Assembly: GCA_014338405.1 (NCBI GenBank)
Contig: JTDE01000972.1
Location: 25,161 to 89,160, forward strand
Source of the DNA: Paragonimus skrjabini miyazakii
Lineage: Eukaryota; Platyhelminthes; Trematoda; Plagiorchiida; Troglotrematidae
DNA length: 64,000 nucleotides
Direction of reading: 5' to 3'
Shown: positions 46,959-57,805 of the stretch, piece by piece
Numbering within the stretch: position 1 is the stretch's first letter
Layout: each line of letters starts with the position of its first letter
Notes under the pieces: model-generated
What the model was told of the DNA's origin: nothing
Databases searched by the model: none
What the model saw: only the letters and a program-made list of their open reading frames with translations
Program-made: the position numbers and the translations under genes

Positions 46959-49200
46959 GTAAATCAGAATGCTATCATTTGTATACGATGTCGCAGGACA
47001 TCTAGCGTTTCACAACCATAACATGAATGTATCCCGTCATGGGAATTCACATCTGTCAGAATCAGCCAGCTACTATCATATAATGATGGTTAGTTTCTAA
47101 TGCAAACCGTGAATCAAATCCTGATTAATAGTACAAGCTGGGGCTGTGTCTCAACAAGTCTCTTCGCTAGCAACAGCCAAAATAAGGTTGTACCAAAACT
47201 GACGAAAGAGTATAACGACAGACCAACTGACCTGTGTTGATATTCTTCGTCTACACAAACTCGTTCATTATTCAGTAGTAAGCCGATTACATTTGAAAAC
47301 CGAATGAGGTTTACCACGAATTATGTCCGAAGGCAACAGACCCACAACTGACCGTGATTCTGTGTGAACTGATCAAAGTTAGGCATCATCGTCTTACATC
47401 TGATTGACATAGACGGCGGAAGTGCTATGGGAACAGACTAATAATTCATTTCCAGACTCATAGTGTAATTGACATCAACAGACAAACCACCTCAAATGAA
47501 ATCTGTGGCACCGACTCGAGGTTCATTGAAAATCAAAACAAACACATCTAAAATGTGTCAATGTCTGAAATGAACACATTCCACTTTGATAATCAAATAG
47601 ACAAGTTAACTAATACGTTAAAAAACCGACCCTAAAATAAGACAGTTTTCTTAATAATCCAACATTCGGTTAATGTGACTGTTCCAACCTCGAGGTATAA
47701 AATAGGGACCTAAAAATAACTTTTTAAAATAAAACCATCGTTCAAAGAAAACAGTTGTCTAGCAGGAATTTAGCAAGTTAAGAGAAATTGCGCAGGTCAG
47801 CGGGTATATCTATTAACTTGTTAAAAGTGTGGTTACCACATTTTGTCAAGAATATACATAGAAAAATGTAGCTGATGACGGCTTATGTCGAGCCATGAAA
47901 GCTAAGTATATATCAACTGTGGATGTTAAAGTGTCATCTCAGATGCGAAATTGTTTGTTGCACAGTAAACCAGAGCGTCAACATTCCCGCTGATCCCTAT
48001 CAGCCAGAATACATCTGTTGCACCCGTTGCTTCTACAGATACGCAGAAAGTTTACTTACATACTGAGAACAAATAAAAAATTAGCTGCTGATACCAGAAG
48101 CATGCTCTAAATTGCCTTGAAAATCCAGCTCAAACGAAATGTGGCTACTCACATGCTTACGGACGACATCGTGCATCATCAATGATGAATCACATTATCC
48201 ATCCGAAACAAACAGTCAGTATGAGTTAATCATTCTCCAACATATTTTGAAGCAACCAGAATAGGTTCTTTCGGATTGTCAAGACAGTTCCCAGTAAATT
48301 CAGTATACTTATGTTAAATAGCAATTGGTTGCGATGACGTTAACGTGACGGAAGTCACAGCTTCAATGATGTTTCATTTTCATTCGCCCGTTTTTATGTA
48401 CTTTTGCCTCCCCTCAGTATCTCTTGTCATGGAGATCGTAAGTTGCGCACCCGTGGATTTTTATCTGTGCTTCAAACCAACTAAGTAACCAAGTGCGAGC
48501 ACAACAGACGAAGAGTTACGCCAGGCCACAGTTCGCGATTCCGTTCCTCTCATGGTTTCATTTAAACAGAAAGTCTCATTATAAGTTTTCCAGTGTTGCA
48601 AAACAGACACGGTGTGAACACGCTATTTTCAAAACAATGGACTACCACGTTTTTGGATATAAAAATTTCTTGAGATGTGATGTTGCACACATCATATCAT
48701 AATGAAGAGATATACTTTTCGAGAATTATGCAAACTAATGTGTATGTATCCGTGATACACGATCTAATCAACTGTCTCCCAAACTTCAGTGACAAGTCGG
48801 GTTGCAGCGGTAAAGTAATGAAATGTTCAACTCCGATTTATATTGAATCATTTTTTGCATGAATCGATCTGTTGATAATCACTTTTGAACAGATAAAACA
48901 CGTACCAAGAAGAAGTATTTAGTCAGTATATTATGTACAATCAGGATGAACACAACGTACATCTTCTCTTCACAAGATCTACATACATATTCGAAAAGTG
49001 CGAACTGTTCAGAAATCGACACTTAAAGGTGAAATTGCATGTGCCGAAGTAGAAAAATAAAAAACGCAACACGGCCGAACTGAATTGAGTGGCCAGCGCG
49101 TGAATTTCGGTTAGGTGCCATACTGTAGGCGATGATTTATCACAGACTTCGTCAATCAAGGTAGCACTCGATTCACGAAGGAAATTGATGGCTATTCGGG
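46959..49200. other. No recognisable gene; 3' flank of the PDE9-like gene at the right
   Basis: Short frames only (plus 48,493-48,862, minus 47,317-47,114 and 49,159-48,941). Bases below 49,319 should hold the 3' UTR of the minus-strand PDE9-like gene, but no clear AATAAA on that strand was seen close to the stop. Confidence 0.4.
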
Positions 49201-49204
49201 GTCA

Positions 49205-49247
49205 CACGTACACACACACATACACACGAATACACGAACACCTACAG
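49205..49247. repeat. CA-rich microsatellite
   Basis: ACACAC units interrupted by T and G (tacacacacacatacacacg). It lies just beyond the PDE9-like stop codon, probably in the 3' UTR. Confidence 0.85.
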
Positions 49248-49318
49248 ACACAAAGGTTGCAGAAAGGACAGTTAATCGTGACAGAGTCCAACATAGTGTG
49301 AGGATTCACATCCACCGG

Positions 49319-49411
49319 TCACATGTCTGCTTGGTTGCCTTGTTGCTCTTCGATCAATTGCATGTCTGTATAGTAGTTCAGTTGGTCAATCGCTGATTGT
49401 AGAATGATATC
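49319..49411 (-). CDS. PDE9-like terminal exon
   Basis: 93 nt, 30 codons plus TGA, after the strong acceptor GCGTTTCTTTTTCAG. It encodes DIILQSAIDQLNYYTDMQLI then EEQQGNQADM. It aligns directly with the C-terminal helix of animal PDE9 that follows LFP..EE (EIMLQPLWESRDRYEELK in the human protein, from memory). Phase and sequence both fit, despite the 7.2-kb intron. Confidence 0.85.
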   Translation of the reverse strand, partial: DIILQSAIDQLNYYTDMQLIEEQQGNQADM

Positions 49412-52400
49412 CTGAAAAAGAAACGCACCAACTTTCACAAGAGGATCGATTGAAGTCGAAATTTTTAAACAGAAGCATATTCAAATGATTGACACAGAAC
49501 GCCTGATCTACATATTGTTGTTGAAGTACAAATGATCTGGATGCGCTAAATCACTAGTCCCCTAACTGCAATCTTCAAAAGTTAGCACATCAATCCGAGA
49601 TACTTCTGTTCATTTCATAATTTAATCGATTTGCGAAAATGTTCATTTTGAAGCGCCACAAAAGTTACCGCTATTATCATCCTCATTAAACGTCAAAATG
49701 CAACTTTGCTAATTTGCTTAGTCACACAAAATTAGTACCCACGTTTGTTGCATAAAAACCTTCTAATATCGTCGTATGTGGATGGATTGAGGTGAATAAA
49801 ACAATGAATTTAAATAAAACAGCGAACTAAAAGATTTGTCAGTTCACTTTGAAATGTGACATCTGACTGCCAACTGGTACTTCACACTTGGCACAAGTGT
49901 TGACGCTTTGTCGTGATTGAACGTTTTTTAATACTAAATGGTTCCACTACTTACAAAAATAAACACAATTAAAACTTCACATATCTCCATGCATAACACA
50001 AAGGTGTCTTCCAAAGTTGAAATCATGATTACCAGAACTCTTCCAAGGTTTTCTAGCCCTCAGTGTAGTACGCACAACTGAACAACATTACTCGTTATCG
50101 AATGAATGACAAATTAATGTACCATCAATAAACACTCACACAAAAACACTATTTACCGGAATGAACTCAATTATCAAACATTCAGTATTACGAAATATCT
50201 CATAACAGAAGACACTCGTATGCTGAAATCGCATAAAAATTCAATCCTGGTGCATGATAACTATCACTGACGAACAGGAAATTGGTTTGTCCTTTGCTTA
50301 TTCCGTAACTGGTTCGAGTTAATTGACAAACACATTATTCCGCTCTCTGTATCGACTGACAAACGTTTTTCAGTCCTTGCTTACATCAACCAGGGAATTT
50401 TCACATTGCAGCCGCGTAAAGCTACAAAACCGATATATCCCTCTCTGACTCATCGACATCTTGTTCATAATAAAATGACTCGTTTTTATCAGTCGATGAA
50501 TTAGAAAAGGTCTTTCGGTTTGTTGCAACGTCAAAATCATAGAGGATTCTTTCCAAGCACAAAAACTGCCCTCAGTCAGTGTAGAATTCCATGTTAGCAG
50601 AGAGTTGCAGTGCCGCTGACACACACAAACAACCAGTGTCCGCAGTCACTAGGTGAGTCCTGACCAATGGCCCCCATCATACACCCAGTCTAGACACTGA
50701 GAATTCCATTACGTCATTCTTCTGCAAAATTCACACGGTTTGCAGAAACGCTTAAAATCTATCGACTAAAGACGAAAACAATTAATTGTGAATCTGGCCC
50801 TGCTCCAAACTCAAAAATCGTTTCTGCCTCACCGATTGACCACCCAGCCCCTTAATTGTTTATAAATCAAAGCCAATTCATGTTATTGTCGGGTTGGTAA
50901 AGATGAGTCAATATAAAATGGTTGCGACTACCACTCTCGTTGTTCTAGCTGTTTTGTTTCAAACTATTTCTATCGACCTCTTGTGTGTTCGGTCTAAAAA
51001 CCTTAATTTGAAATAGACTATTTTAATAAAAATCTGATTTACAAGCATTCCTAAATTTTCTTTTGAATACCCCAAAAAGGACTTTCATTTACTTAAATGG
51101 ATCTGCGCATACTCTCTGATGTTGAACAGCGCTACAGAACACTTTCCTAAGTATTACCCTCATATGACAAGTTCCATCTAGGATCCTTGTCGTCCACCTC
51201 AAACAGATCAACTACTGTCCGACGACAACCTAAATAAAATGGTCACTGGGTTGCTGGGTCTTAGTAAGAATTTGTAACGTGATCGCAGTTGTAACCATAG
51301 TTAGTGTACCTCAACGTTGAATATCATAAGAAGGACGACTGATCACTTCTGTACAACATTGTAAGTATCCAAACCTACGTTTCAGTTCTCTAATGCTATC
51401 TGAAAGATTGTGTAGCCCGTATTATCAGGTATTTGAAAATATGTAAAGTTAGATATGTAAATTTATTCGCATAAATAATGAATGAATTTTGTTTGTTCGT
51501 TCTTTAAATGTACACTCAATCGTTACGCATTCGGATATTTTTTCAACTGTGCATGTTATACCTTGAGATGCGCAATACCAAGCTGATTCTAGTGAAGGTT
51601 AGTTTATTTTCATAAGACCGCCTTTTTGTTAAAAGTACAAACACGACAACTCTTGAAAACACAGTAGTCCTTCAAAATCTCCTCACTTTATAACGTCGAA
51701 GCGGTAAAACCTACATGCAACAACGTTGAACTGTTTTTGATAACTATTATATTCAAAAAGTACACCAAATTGCAGACAAATATTTCACAGAAAGGTGGCT
51801 TGTAACCATTGGAAACTAATCATTCTAATCCCATAATTTTATTCTACACATACTGTCAAATGACATATGCACGGGTTCGCACGCTAAACTGAAAGTACGG
51901 AGAAAGTGTCTAAGTGATCGATCGCTCAATTTGCTTTCAGTGAACCCCCAGACTGGTGAGGTCAGTCCCTCATTTACGTATAATAAGACTGAGCTCATTT
52001 GCGGTTTCAATCTTTGACATTCAAGCAATCCATTTTCAGAAAAATTGCAGCCTGTCTGCATATAAGTGTCGTTTTAACTAGGTTTGCTGACATTAAGTAT
52101 TAGTTGTAATCAAGATTAATGGAAACGGAATACAAAATTGGCTGATTGGATACTAAAGCTCTAAAGCGTAAGTTCCAGGATGAAGGGTGGCTCTTGGTAA
52201 CTCGACTGGTACAGCGCACGCCTGTAGACGCTTGTGGTCCCTGCGGTCGATTTGAGTTCAACTGAACCGCAGGAAATGGATAACATGGAGCCGTTGCATG
52301 GGAAAATATTCATACATCACAAGTTTAGAGAATGACGGTTGCTTCAAAATTTACCGAAAAGTTTGTCGATAAAAAGTAATCGTTTGTAAAAGGGGATGGT

Positions 52401-55400
52401 TTTTGATCACGCCATTCAAGTTGGTTATATTCGGTTTTGTATAAATTTTATTTAAGGCTTATAAGTTCTTGAAATGAAGTCTTAAAATGTGATGATTAGG
52501 CGGCACCTATACGTACACTTGCAGATGGGGCGGTAAGGGAAAGTAGCAGTTCATGAAATGGTGTCATGCGTAGTCTAACTACTTGGTCAGATGAACTTGG
52601 TGCCTTCGTCGTAAAATACTCCAACTACCGAAAGCAGGTAGCTGAGTTTGCCAAAATTGCTTGCATTTCGACAAAGGTATACAGGCATCAAAAAGCAGAT
52701 ATGTTCTGGGTTTTCTGAACACGTAGATTACGACCGCGCACGGAGTGAGTCATCTAAAGTGAATATGACCAAATTCGACGGATGTTTTCTGCCTTAACTG
52801 TACACTCATGAACAAAATATTTGGGCAGATGAGCTTATGTTGACCATAGATCCAACCGTTTGGTTTTACGCAAACTGAGTTGACTGTTCTCGGAATTAAG
52901 GAATGTTCACAAATGTAAGATAAACCAGTAAAATCGTGTTTAGCAATTGGACTTTGCTGACGACGTCTCGTTAAACATGGGTGGTGGTTTGTAGAGTATC
53001 GATCATTAATTCGTTCATTTTTACTTACTCGACTTTCTGGTACTTTCATTTGTTCGGCCGAATTCTAAAGCACTTGTAGTGAGTGCATCCATGTAAAGTT
53101 AGACTTCGAGAACGTGACCAAGGAAAACCAGCTTACTCTTCACAGTTTAACGGACGGTAGCTCGTACACGGACCGAGTCACTGTCATTTAATATTGCGGA
53201 AATGTTCAAGTTCTTATTAAGCCATTCGAATTGAAACCACGAGCTTGCCTTCCACATTCCAGTTGATCATTGTTTGCTTCGGTGTTTCTGGACTGAATTT
53301 TGTAGCGTTACGTAACAGAATGAATTTTGCATGTATGGAAGATTGTGAAATGTTGGCCGGATGAATAATCACTAGTTATCAAGGTCATAACTCTATCAAC
53401 CAGTGTTTTTATTTCTGGTAGTGATTGCCCAGCTGATGGTTGTTTGTAAGGCGTATTGCGTATGGAAGAGGATAAAGCAGTTTACGAAAAACTTTCCTCG
53501 TCATACTCGTGCCAGCTGCATACGGTAAAATACATTAGTTTGTTCAACAATGTGACGTGTAACCATATTCTTTGGAAAAACAAATAAATTACTCTTGTTT
53601 TGAGTATGTGTCAGAAATGGAATTGTTCTATTCTTGGTTAAGAGATGGATAACAGCTTTACAATACATTTCCTCTCTCAAAGTTTGTTCCCAGAATAAAG
53701 AAATTCGCGTTATTCCCGAAGATTTGCGTCGTATGTTTTTGAAAACTGCTGAACAACTGAGCTGCTCACTCGCAGTTAGTTGAGCAAAACTTTACATGTG
53801 TTGCCTGATTATCTTGACGACTGCGTAATTACAAATGCGTACTCGTGTTGACAAACACATTTCACAAGGCACAATGAAGATGATTTGCATGTTTCGGGTT
53901 TCGAGACAAGATCGTGACGCGAGAAAAAGCTGGACAAGTTTGGATAATGTAATTCGAAAAAATAATCATCCAATCGCTGCGCTAGAAAAATGGAATAAAT
54001 TGAGTCGATTGTGAATTACTTATCAAGACTAGCCACAAAGTGGTTACAAAAGATCCGTATCTATTTTATGTATGGAAGTGTGAGGCAGGGTCCTTAAGTA
54101 AAGCGTGAGCAGCTATCAATTTAGATAATATGACATTAACCAATCAATTTGATGAACTAGCTAATTCAAAAAGTGTTTACTCAAAAGGATCGCTCACAAC
54201 GTGAATCTAAGTTCAACAGTCTTGTTTGAAACGTGATTGGCAGGACTACGATAAAGTTGTATAATAATCGGATTCCAAATGGTGATATGTATCTGTTCCG
54301 ACTGTGCACTACCTAGTAGGCTGAGAAACTTTAACCACGTTTTCCGCATTTTCATTTCATGTTCCGCTTTATCCCTGTTTTAGCTACAAAATTCACAAAA
54401 ATTCAGGTTTTTCTGACGAACAAACATTGCACTGGCACAAGTTACGCTGCTACTGAGATATAACATCTGGTTCCTTTCAGTAAATCGTGTATTTTGCCGT
54501 AATACACAATAAAAATAGCTTATTGCTGAACAATTGTTTCAGTACGAACAGCACGATAAAACTTGTCTACATACTACCATTTATAAGACGAGTTCTTAAG
54601 CTTTACACCGACTAATGCTTTATTAATTGGTCTGCGTTTGCAGAAACACTTGCTAGTAGAGTTTACAGAATTTGCAACCGAAGCCAAGGAGCGCACTCTT
54701 TTGAATACAAAAATCGATGACTACCTCAAACTTTATAATAAAAAAGCACAGCACTCAGAATGTACTGCACTGGTCTAATAACCACTCACCTAGGGTGAAA
54801 GGAAGAACTTCTTGCAGATATTTCTGAACAGCTATTCACGGACCACAGGAACACTACCACAATGGAAGATGTTCATGATGCAGACGATAAACCGTCGATG
54901 ATAGGCAAGCTGGAAGGAATAGATGTCTCTCTCCGGATCATTTTGTCGAGTGTCCGATCTACAGGGAGTTGTTGCCAGATCATTCGCTCTTATTATTGCT
55001 CGTTCGTGATGACCGGCTCATTCAAGACAATAATGCTTTGACCGATCGATATAACCCTTCATAATAGATTAAGTATTTTTTCCCTGGGAACTATGCTCTA
55101 TCCGATAAATTCGTTTCAGATGCGTTATTCACTTACTGTCGACAGTTAGACTGTACTCAATGGGTTCACATGAAACTCGGTGTACCGAATATTTGGTGCT
55201 GTTCAGCAAGTGTCACCCGGGCAATCAATGCCAAAAACCAATTGAAAATAAGTGAAAGTTCAGCTATTCGAAAGTGAGGGTTTCGTCTATTCTCATATCA
55301 TTTTCCAGTCAGCTAGCTTAAGCAAACTGATGCTAATCATTATTATCTGCGAGTTTGCATGTGCATTGCGTTCATCGTCTATGCGCGCCGAGTTCCAGAA

Positions 55401-57805
55401 TCAACCTTGTTCAATTTTGTGCAACAGTACACTAAAGTGCTTAAGAGATCCACTAACGTGAGCAACAGTGTGAAAGCATAACACAATGTAACTTTCGACG
55501 TGACACATTTATCGGCTGCAAATCAACTGCTTAGTCTTTCGTTACGATTTATTCCGCTGACGAACACTCACAACACGCAACTTTTAGTATCCAGAGTTAC
55601 TGACTGGCTACCGGTCTGATTTTTTCGTTTGAAGACATGTATCTGCCCAACTTTGCTGTCTCTAAGTCAGGTGTTGGTTATCACTCACTCTAGTTTGACA
55701 CGACCCACCCAAACTTTGCAAATGCATAATTATATGTCGTTTGTTTCAGTGGTTTTAGCTGGTATTTTGTACAGACAGTTGGACCTAACTGGATCTAATT
55801 GGTACCTCGTCTGCCAACGAAACGAACTCACGGTCAGTAACTAAGTGTCAGAGTAGAAATCCACAACTGGAGGGAAGTGTGTGGCTATTTTCTCGACCGT
55901 CAGATTACCTTTATCCACAAGCAGGAATCGGTCAGGTGTTACCGGTTCGCCTGGAGTGCATGGAGTACACAGAACGCAGGCGGGCCGGAATAGCTGTCCA
56001 CGAATTCACTAGCAGACACTGGACCCAAACGTCTTTCAAACCTTTCCATAGCTGCAGTGAACGCTGGCTAGTGTGCAGACCAGCTAAAATCGCATGAGTG
56101 ATTTCAGTAGATGGGAAACGGGGTCGCAAAAGCTTGGAAAAGTAAGTGCGTTTTTCTTTAGTAGATTTAGTGCTTCCGGCCGAATAGTATTTCGTGGATT
56201 TAAATAAGTATATGATAATCGTTTCATTTTCTCCTACAGAACAAAAACTTCACAGAGTTTCCGGATGTTCAGTTGATTGCGCTGCAGCCTTAGAGCCAGG
56301 GATTGCAATTCTGCTATTCTTTTTTGAACACATCGATTTCTCAGAGTTTAGGAATAGAACAGCACTGAAGAAAACGAGGCCAGAAAACTACCTGAATGCT
56401 CAGTTATGAAATGTGTTTTCATAAAACCATTGTTCAATTATTCAGCGCGCTGAACACGATCTTCGTGAAAACTGTTCAGAATCGTTTGACAGTAAGTCAG
56501 TTAGTCCTCCTTTGCCGAGTACATTACCTTGACACAGAAATTTCAATCAAAATGTGAACTGACAAAAATTCTCCCAAAGAGCCCAATGTTAAATCTCTAT
56601 AAGTTGATGAACTCAATACAATAAAACAAGCCCTAATGGAAAAACTCACTTTAAGGGGAGGAAATAGTTTGGAGAGAGCTTCAAACAACGGCAAAATCAC
56701 AAACCGAATAAATCCGCACTGGCTGGCAGATTTCGTGACTTTCTCTCGATCCATGAAAGGTGCGACTGGGAGTCCGGCCAATTTTTCATAATCACTCTAT
56801 GTATTGGTGAGATAAACAATGTAATACCGAACAGTAGATGGATGGTAATTATAAACCTGGGTGATTCATGTGACGGAAATGCGTACGAGAACAAACATAC
56901 ATATATTCAGTGGTCACTTAAGTTTCGAATGGGTCAAAGATCATGTTACCAATATCACCATGCACTTTGATCAACAGAAAACTTGTTTCTGTTTATATAG
57001 GGTAAATATTTTATTTTTTAAGCAATTTGTTGAAGTTATTCCAAAAAGATTTTTGAACAAATCTAGGTCTTTAGATCTAACCTTATCTCTGTTGCAGTCT
57101 ATGGTTGATCATAAAGATATTTCCCTACTTAATGGCCTCTTATTATTTCTTCTACTCTGAAAGTGCGTTGGAAAATTTCTCTTGACATGCAGTGAAAGCA
57201 CACGTTATACGACACATTTCGACCGAAAGAGTTCGAACTTTATTGTTTGCTTTTCAGCGAAAACTTCAACACATTTTCTTTTAATATCTATTTGTAAACA
57301 AACTGAACGACAAAGCTAAGTTCGAGATTTGAAAGTAGTGTTACCGTAGATGTTGTAAGTAACATTCAACATCAGTTTGCTATTACAAGCAGTACTGAAA
57401 AGTAACTGCTTGTTAAAAATATTTTGTTATTTGCACACACCATAAAAGCGTCATTTACTAATTTGTGTATTACGATTTGACAGCAAGGACCATTCCATAT
57501 AGTCACGTGCGATATACTAATTATTGAGTGAAACATGAAGAAATGTTATTACCTGATGGAAAAATTCCGTTAGCAATCGATTGATCCAGGGCCCAGCTAC
57601 ATGCAGTGGTCGAGATTCATTGGATATGTCACTCACTTTGATCAATATCATCATCACCAAATTCAGACTGGATTTTTCAACTGCCCACTTTGGACGGTTT
57701 GTTTCGCAGTCAATTGTCCACATTGCCTCCAGATCACCAAGAACAACCGTATTGAATTGATTAACGATGTCGTTGTGACGGGACATATCGGTGGCTAATA
57801 TGCAC
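49319..57805 (-). CDS. PDE9-like 3',5'-cyclic nucleotide phosphodiesterase (3' half)
   Basis: Class I phosphodiesterases hydrolyse cAMP or cGMP to the 5' monophosphate; PDE9 is the high-affinity cGMP type in animals. Three minus-strand exons join without a phase error into 163 codons plus stop, the C-terminal half of the catalytic domain. ILATDMSRHNDIVNQF leads to MMILIKVSDISNESRP, whose Asp is the fourth metal ligand of the family, then GPWINRLLTEFFHQ. GLPVAPFMDREKVTKS and ASQCGFIRFVILPLFE carry the invariant purine-binding Gln and the stacking Phe. GLPVAPFMD and the QxGF spacing favour PDE9 over other PDE families. The N-terminal half with HNxxH and HDxDH is not found up to 64,000 and should lie beyond the right edge. 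The last intron is 7,238 bp and hosts a plus-strand gene. The symbol is left empty because orthology was not tested. Confidence 0.93.
49412..53461. other. PDE9-like intron, left part
   Basis: No exon recognised. It contains a weak SINE-like piece with a hairpin at 52,195-52,275 and short minus-strand frames (50,624-50,370; 52,061-51,825; 53,049-52,750) without splice support. Confidence 0.45.
52195..52275 (+). repeat. Possible SINE relic with a hairpin
   Basis: TGGTAACTCGACTGGTACAGCGC resembles an A box, and GGTCGATTTGAGTTC a damaged B box. The latter sits inside a perfect 8-bp stem, CCTGCGGT (52,240-52,247) with ACCGCAGG (52,266-52,273). Confidence 0.3.
53462..53524 (+). CDS. Nested gene exon 1
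   Basis: ATG preceded in frame by TAA. 21 codons, MEEDKAVYEKLSSSYSCQLH and Thr, then GTAAAA; phase 0. Confidence 0.5.
53462..55798 (+). CDS. Unidentified nested gene, six-exon model
   Basis: A plus-strand gene inside the last intron of the PDE9-like gene. Exons 53,462-53,524, 53,694-53,774, 54,644-54,761, 54,818-about 54,949, 55,120-55,273 and 55,750-55,798 can be joined in one frame from an ATG, with an upstream in-frame stop, to TAA: about 190 residues. The first three exons carry most weight; exons 4-6 depend on weaker donors. No signal peptide or membrane segment. The helix-rich part made by exons 2 and 3 (IRVIPEDLRRMFLKTAEQL, HLLVEFTEFATEAKERTLL, NTKIDDYLKLYNKK) faintly resembles a histone fold such as CENP-S/MHF1, by pattern only. 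Function unknown. Being antisense and nested, it is probably transcribed independently of its host. Confidence 0.5.
53694..53774 (+). CDS. Nested gene exon 2
   Basis: 81 nt, 27 codons, phase 0 at both ends. Acceptor AAGTTTGTTCCCAG, donor CTCGCA|GTTAGT. It encodes NKEIRVIPEDLRRMFLKTAE and QLSCSLA. Confidence 0.5.
54644..54761 (+). CDS. Nested gene exon 3
   Basis: 118 nt: 39 codons plus 1 nt, acceptor GGTCTGCGTTTGCAG. It encodes KHLLVEFTEFATEAKERTLL and NTKIDDYLKLYNKKAQHSE. The donor T|GTACTG is weak; without splicing the frame ends in TAA at 54,776-54,778. Confidence 0.5.
54818..54949 (+). CDS. Nested gene exon 4 (3' border uncertain)
   Basis: It begins after AACTTCTTGCAG with the two bases needed to complete the split codon; the preceding intron would be 56 bp. 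It encodes ISEQLFTDHRNTTTMEDVHD and DDKPSMIGKLEGIDVSL. The frame is open to TGA at 55,039-55,041, so this may instead be the last exon; the donor TCGA|GTGTCC near 54,949 is a guess that fits exon 5. Confidence 0.35.
55120..55273 (+). CDS. Nested gene exon 5 (candidate)
   Basis: 154 nt after a good acceptor (AAATTCGTTTCAG), ending CGAAA|GTGAGG. It encodes LFTYCRQLDCTQWVHMKLGV and SASVTRAINAKNQLKISES. The frame is also open about 50 bases upstream of the acceptor. Confidence 0.35.
55750..55798 (+). CDS. Nested gene exon 6 (candidate terminal)
   Basis: Acceptor TCGTTTGTTTCAG. One base completes the codon left by exon 5, then GFSWYFVQTVGPNWI and TAA. Short, so weak evidence. Confidence 0.25.
55799..56649. 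other. PDE9-like intron, right part
   Basis: No supported exon. A minus-strand frame at 56,129-55,932 was tested as a PDE9 C-terminal exon and rejected in favour of 49,411-49,319. Confidence 0.4.
56650..56796 (-). CDS. PDE9-like exon n-1
   Basis: 147 nt, 49 codons, phase 0 at both ends; acceptor CAATACATAG, donor CTTAAA|GTGAGT. It starts SDYEKLAGLPVAPFMDREKV and contains SQCGFIRFVILPLFEALSKL. The Gln of SQCGF is the nucleotide-selecting glutamine of the family. The intron to the previous exon is 756 bp. Confidence 0.93.
57553..57805 (-). CDS. PDE9-like exon n-2
   Basis: 253 nt: 1 nt plus 84 codons, after GTTTATTCCAG and before GTAATA. It reads CILATDMSRHNDIVNQFNTV and later LIKVSDISNESRPLHVAGPW. 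A longer linker than in vertebrate PDE9 (about MWTIDCETNRPKWAVEKS) stands between the MSRH helix and the metal-binding Asp. Confidence 0.93.

Noticed and set aside
55932..56129. Minus-strand frame (SLQLWKGLKDVW) considered as the PDE9-like C-terminal exon
   Set aside because: Only a loose match to the C-terminal helix. The exon at 49,411-49,319 has a better acceptor, the right phase and an alignable sequence ending in a stop.
56861..57160. 99-codon plus-strand frame between two PDE9-like exons
   Set aside because: Starts at GTG, very AT-rich, no motif; it lies in the 756-bp intron of the phosphodiesterase gene on the opposite strand.
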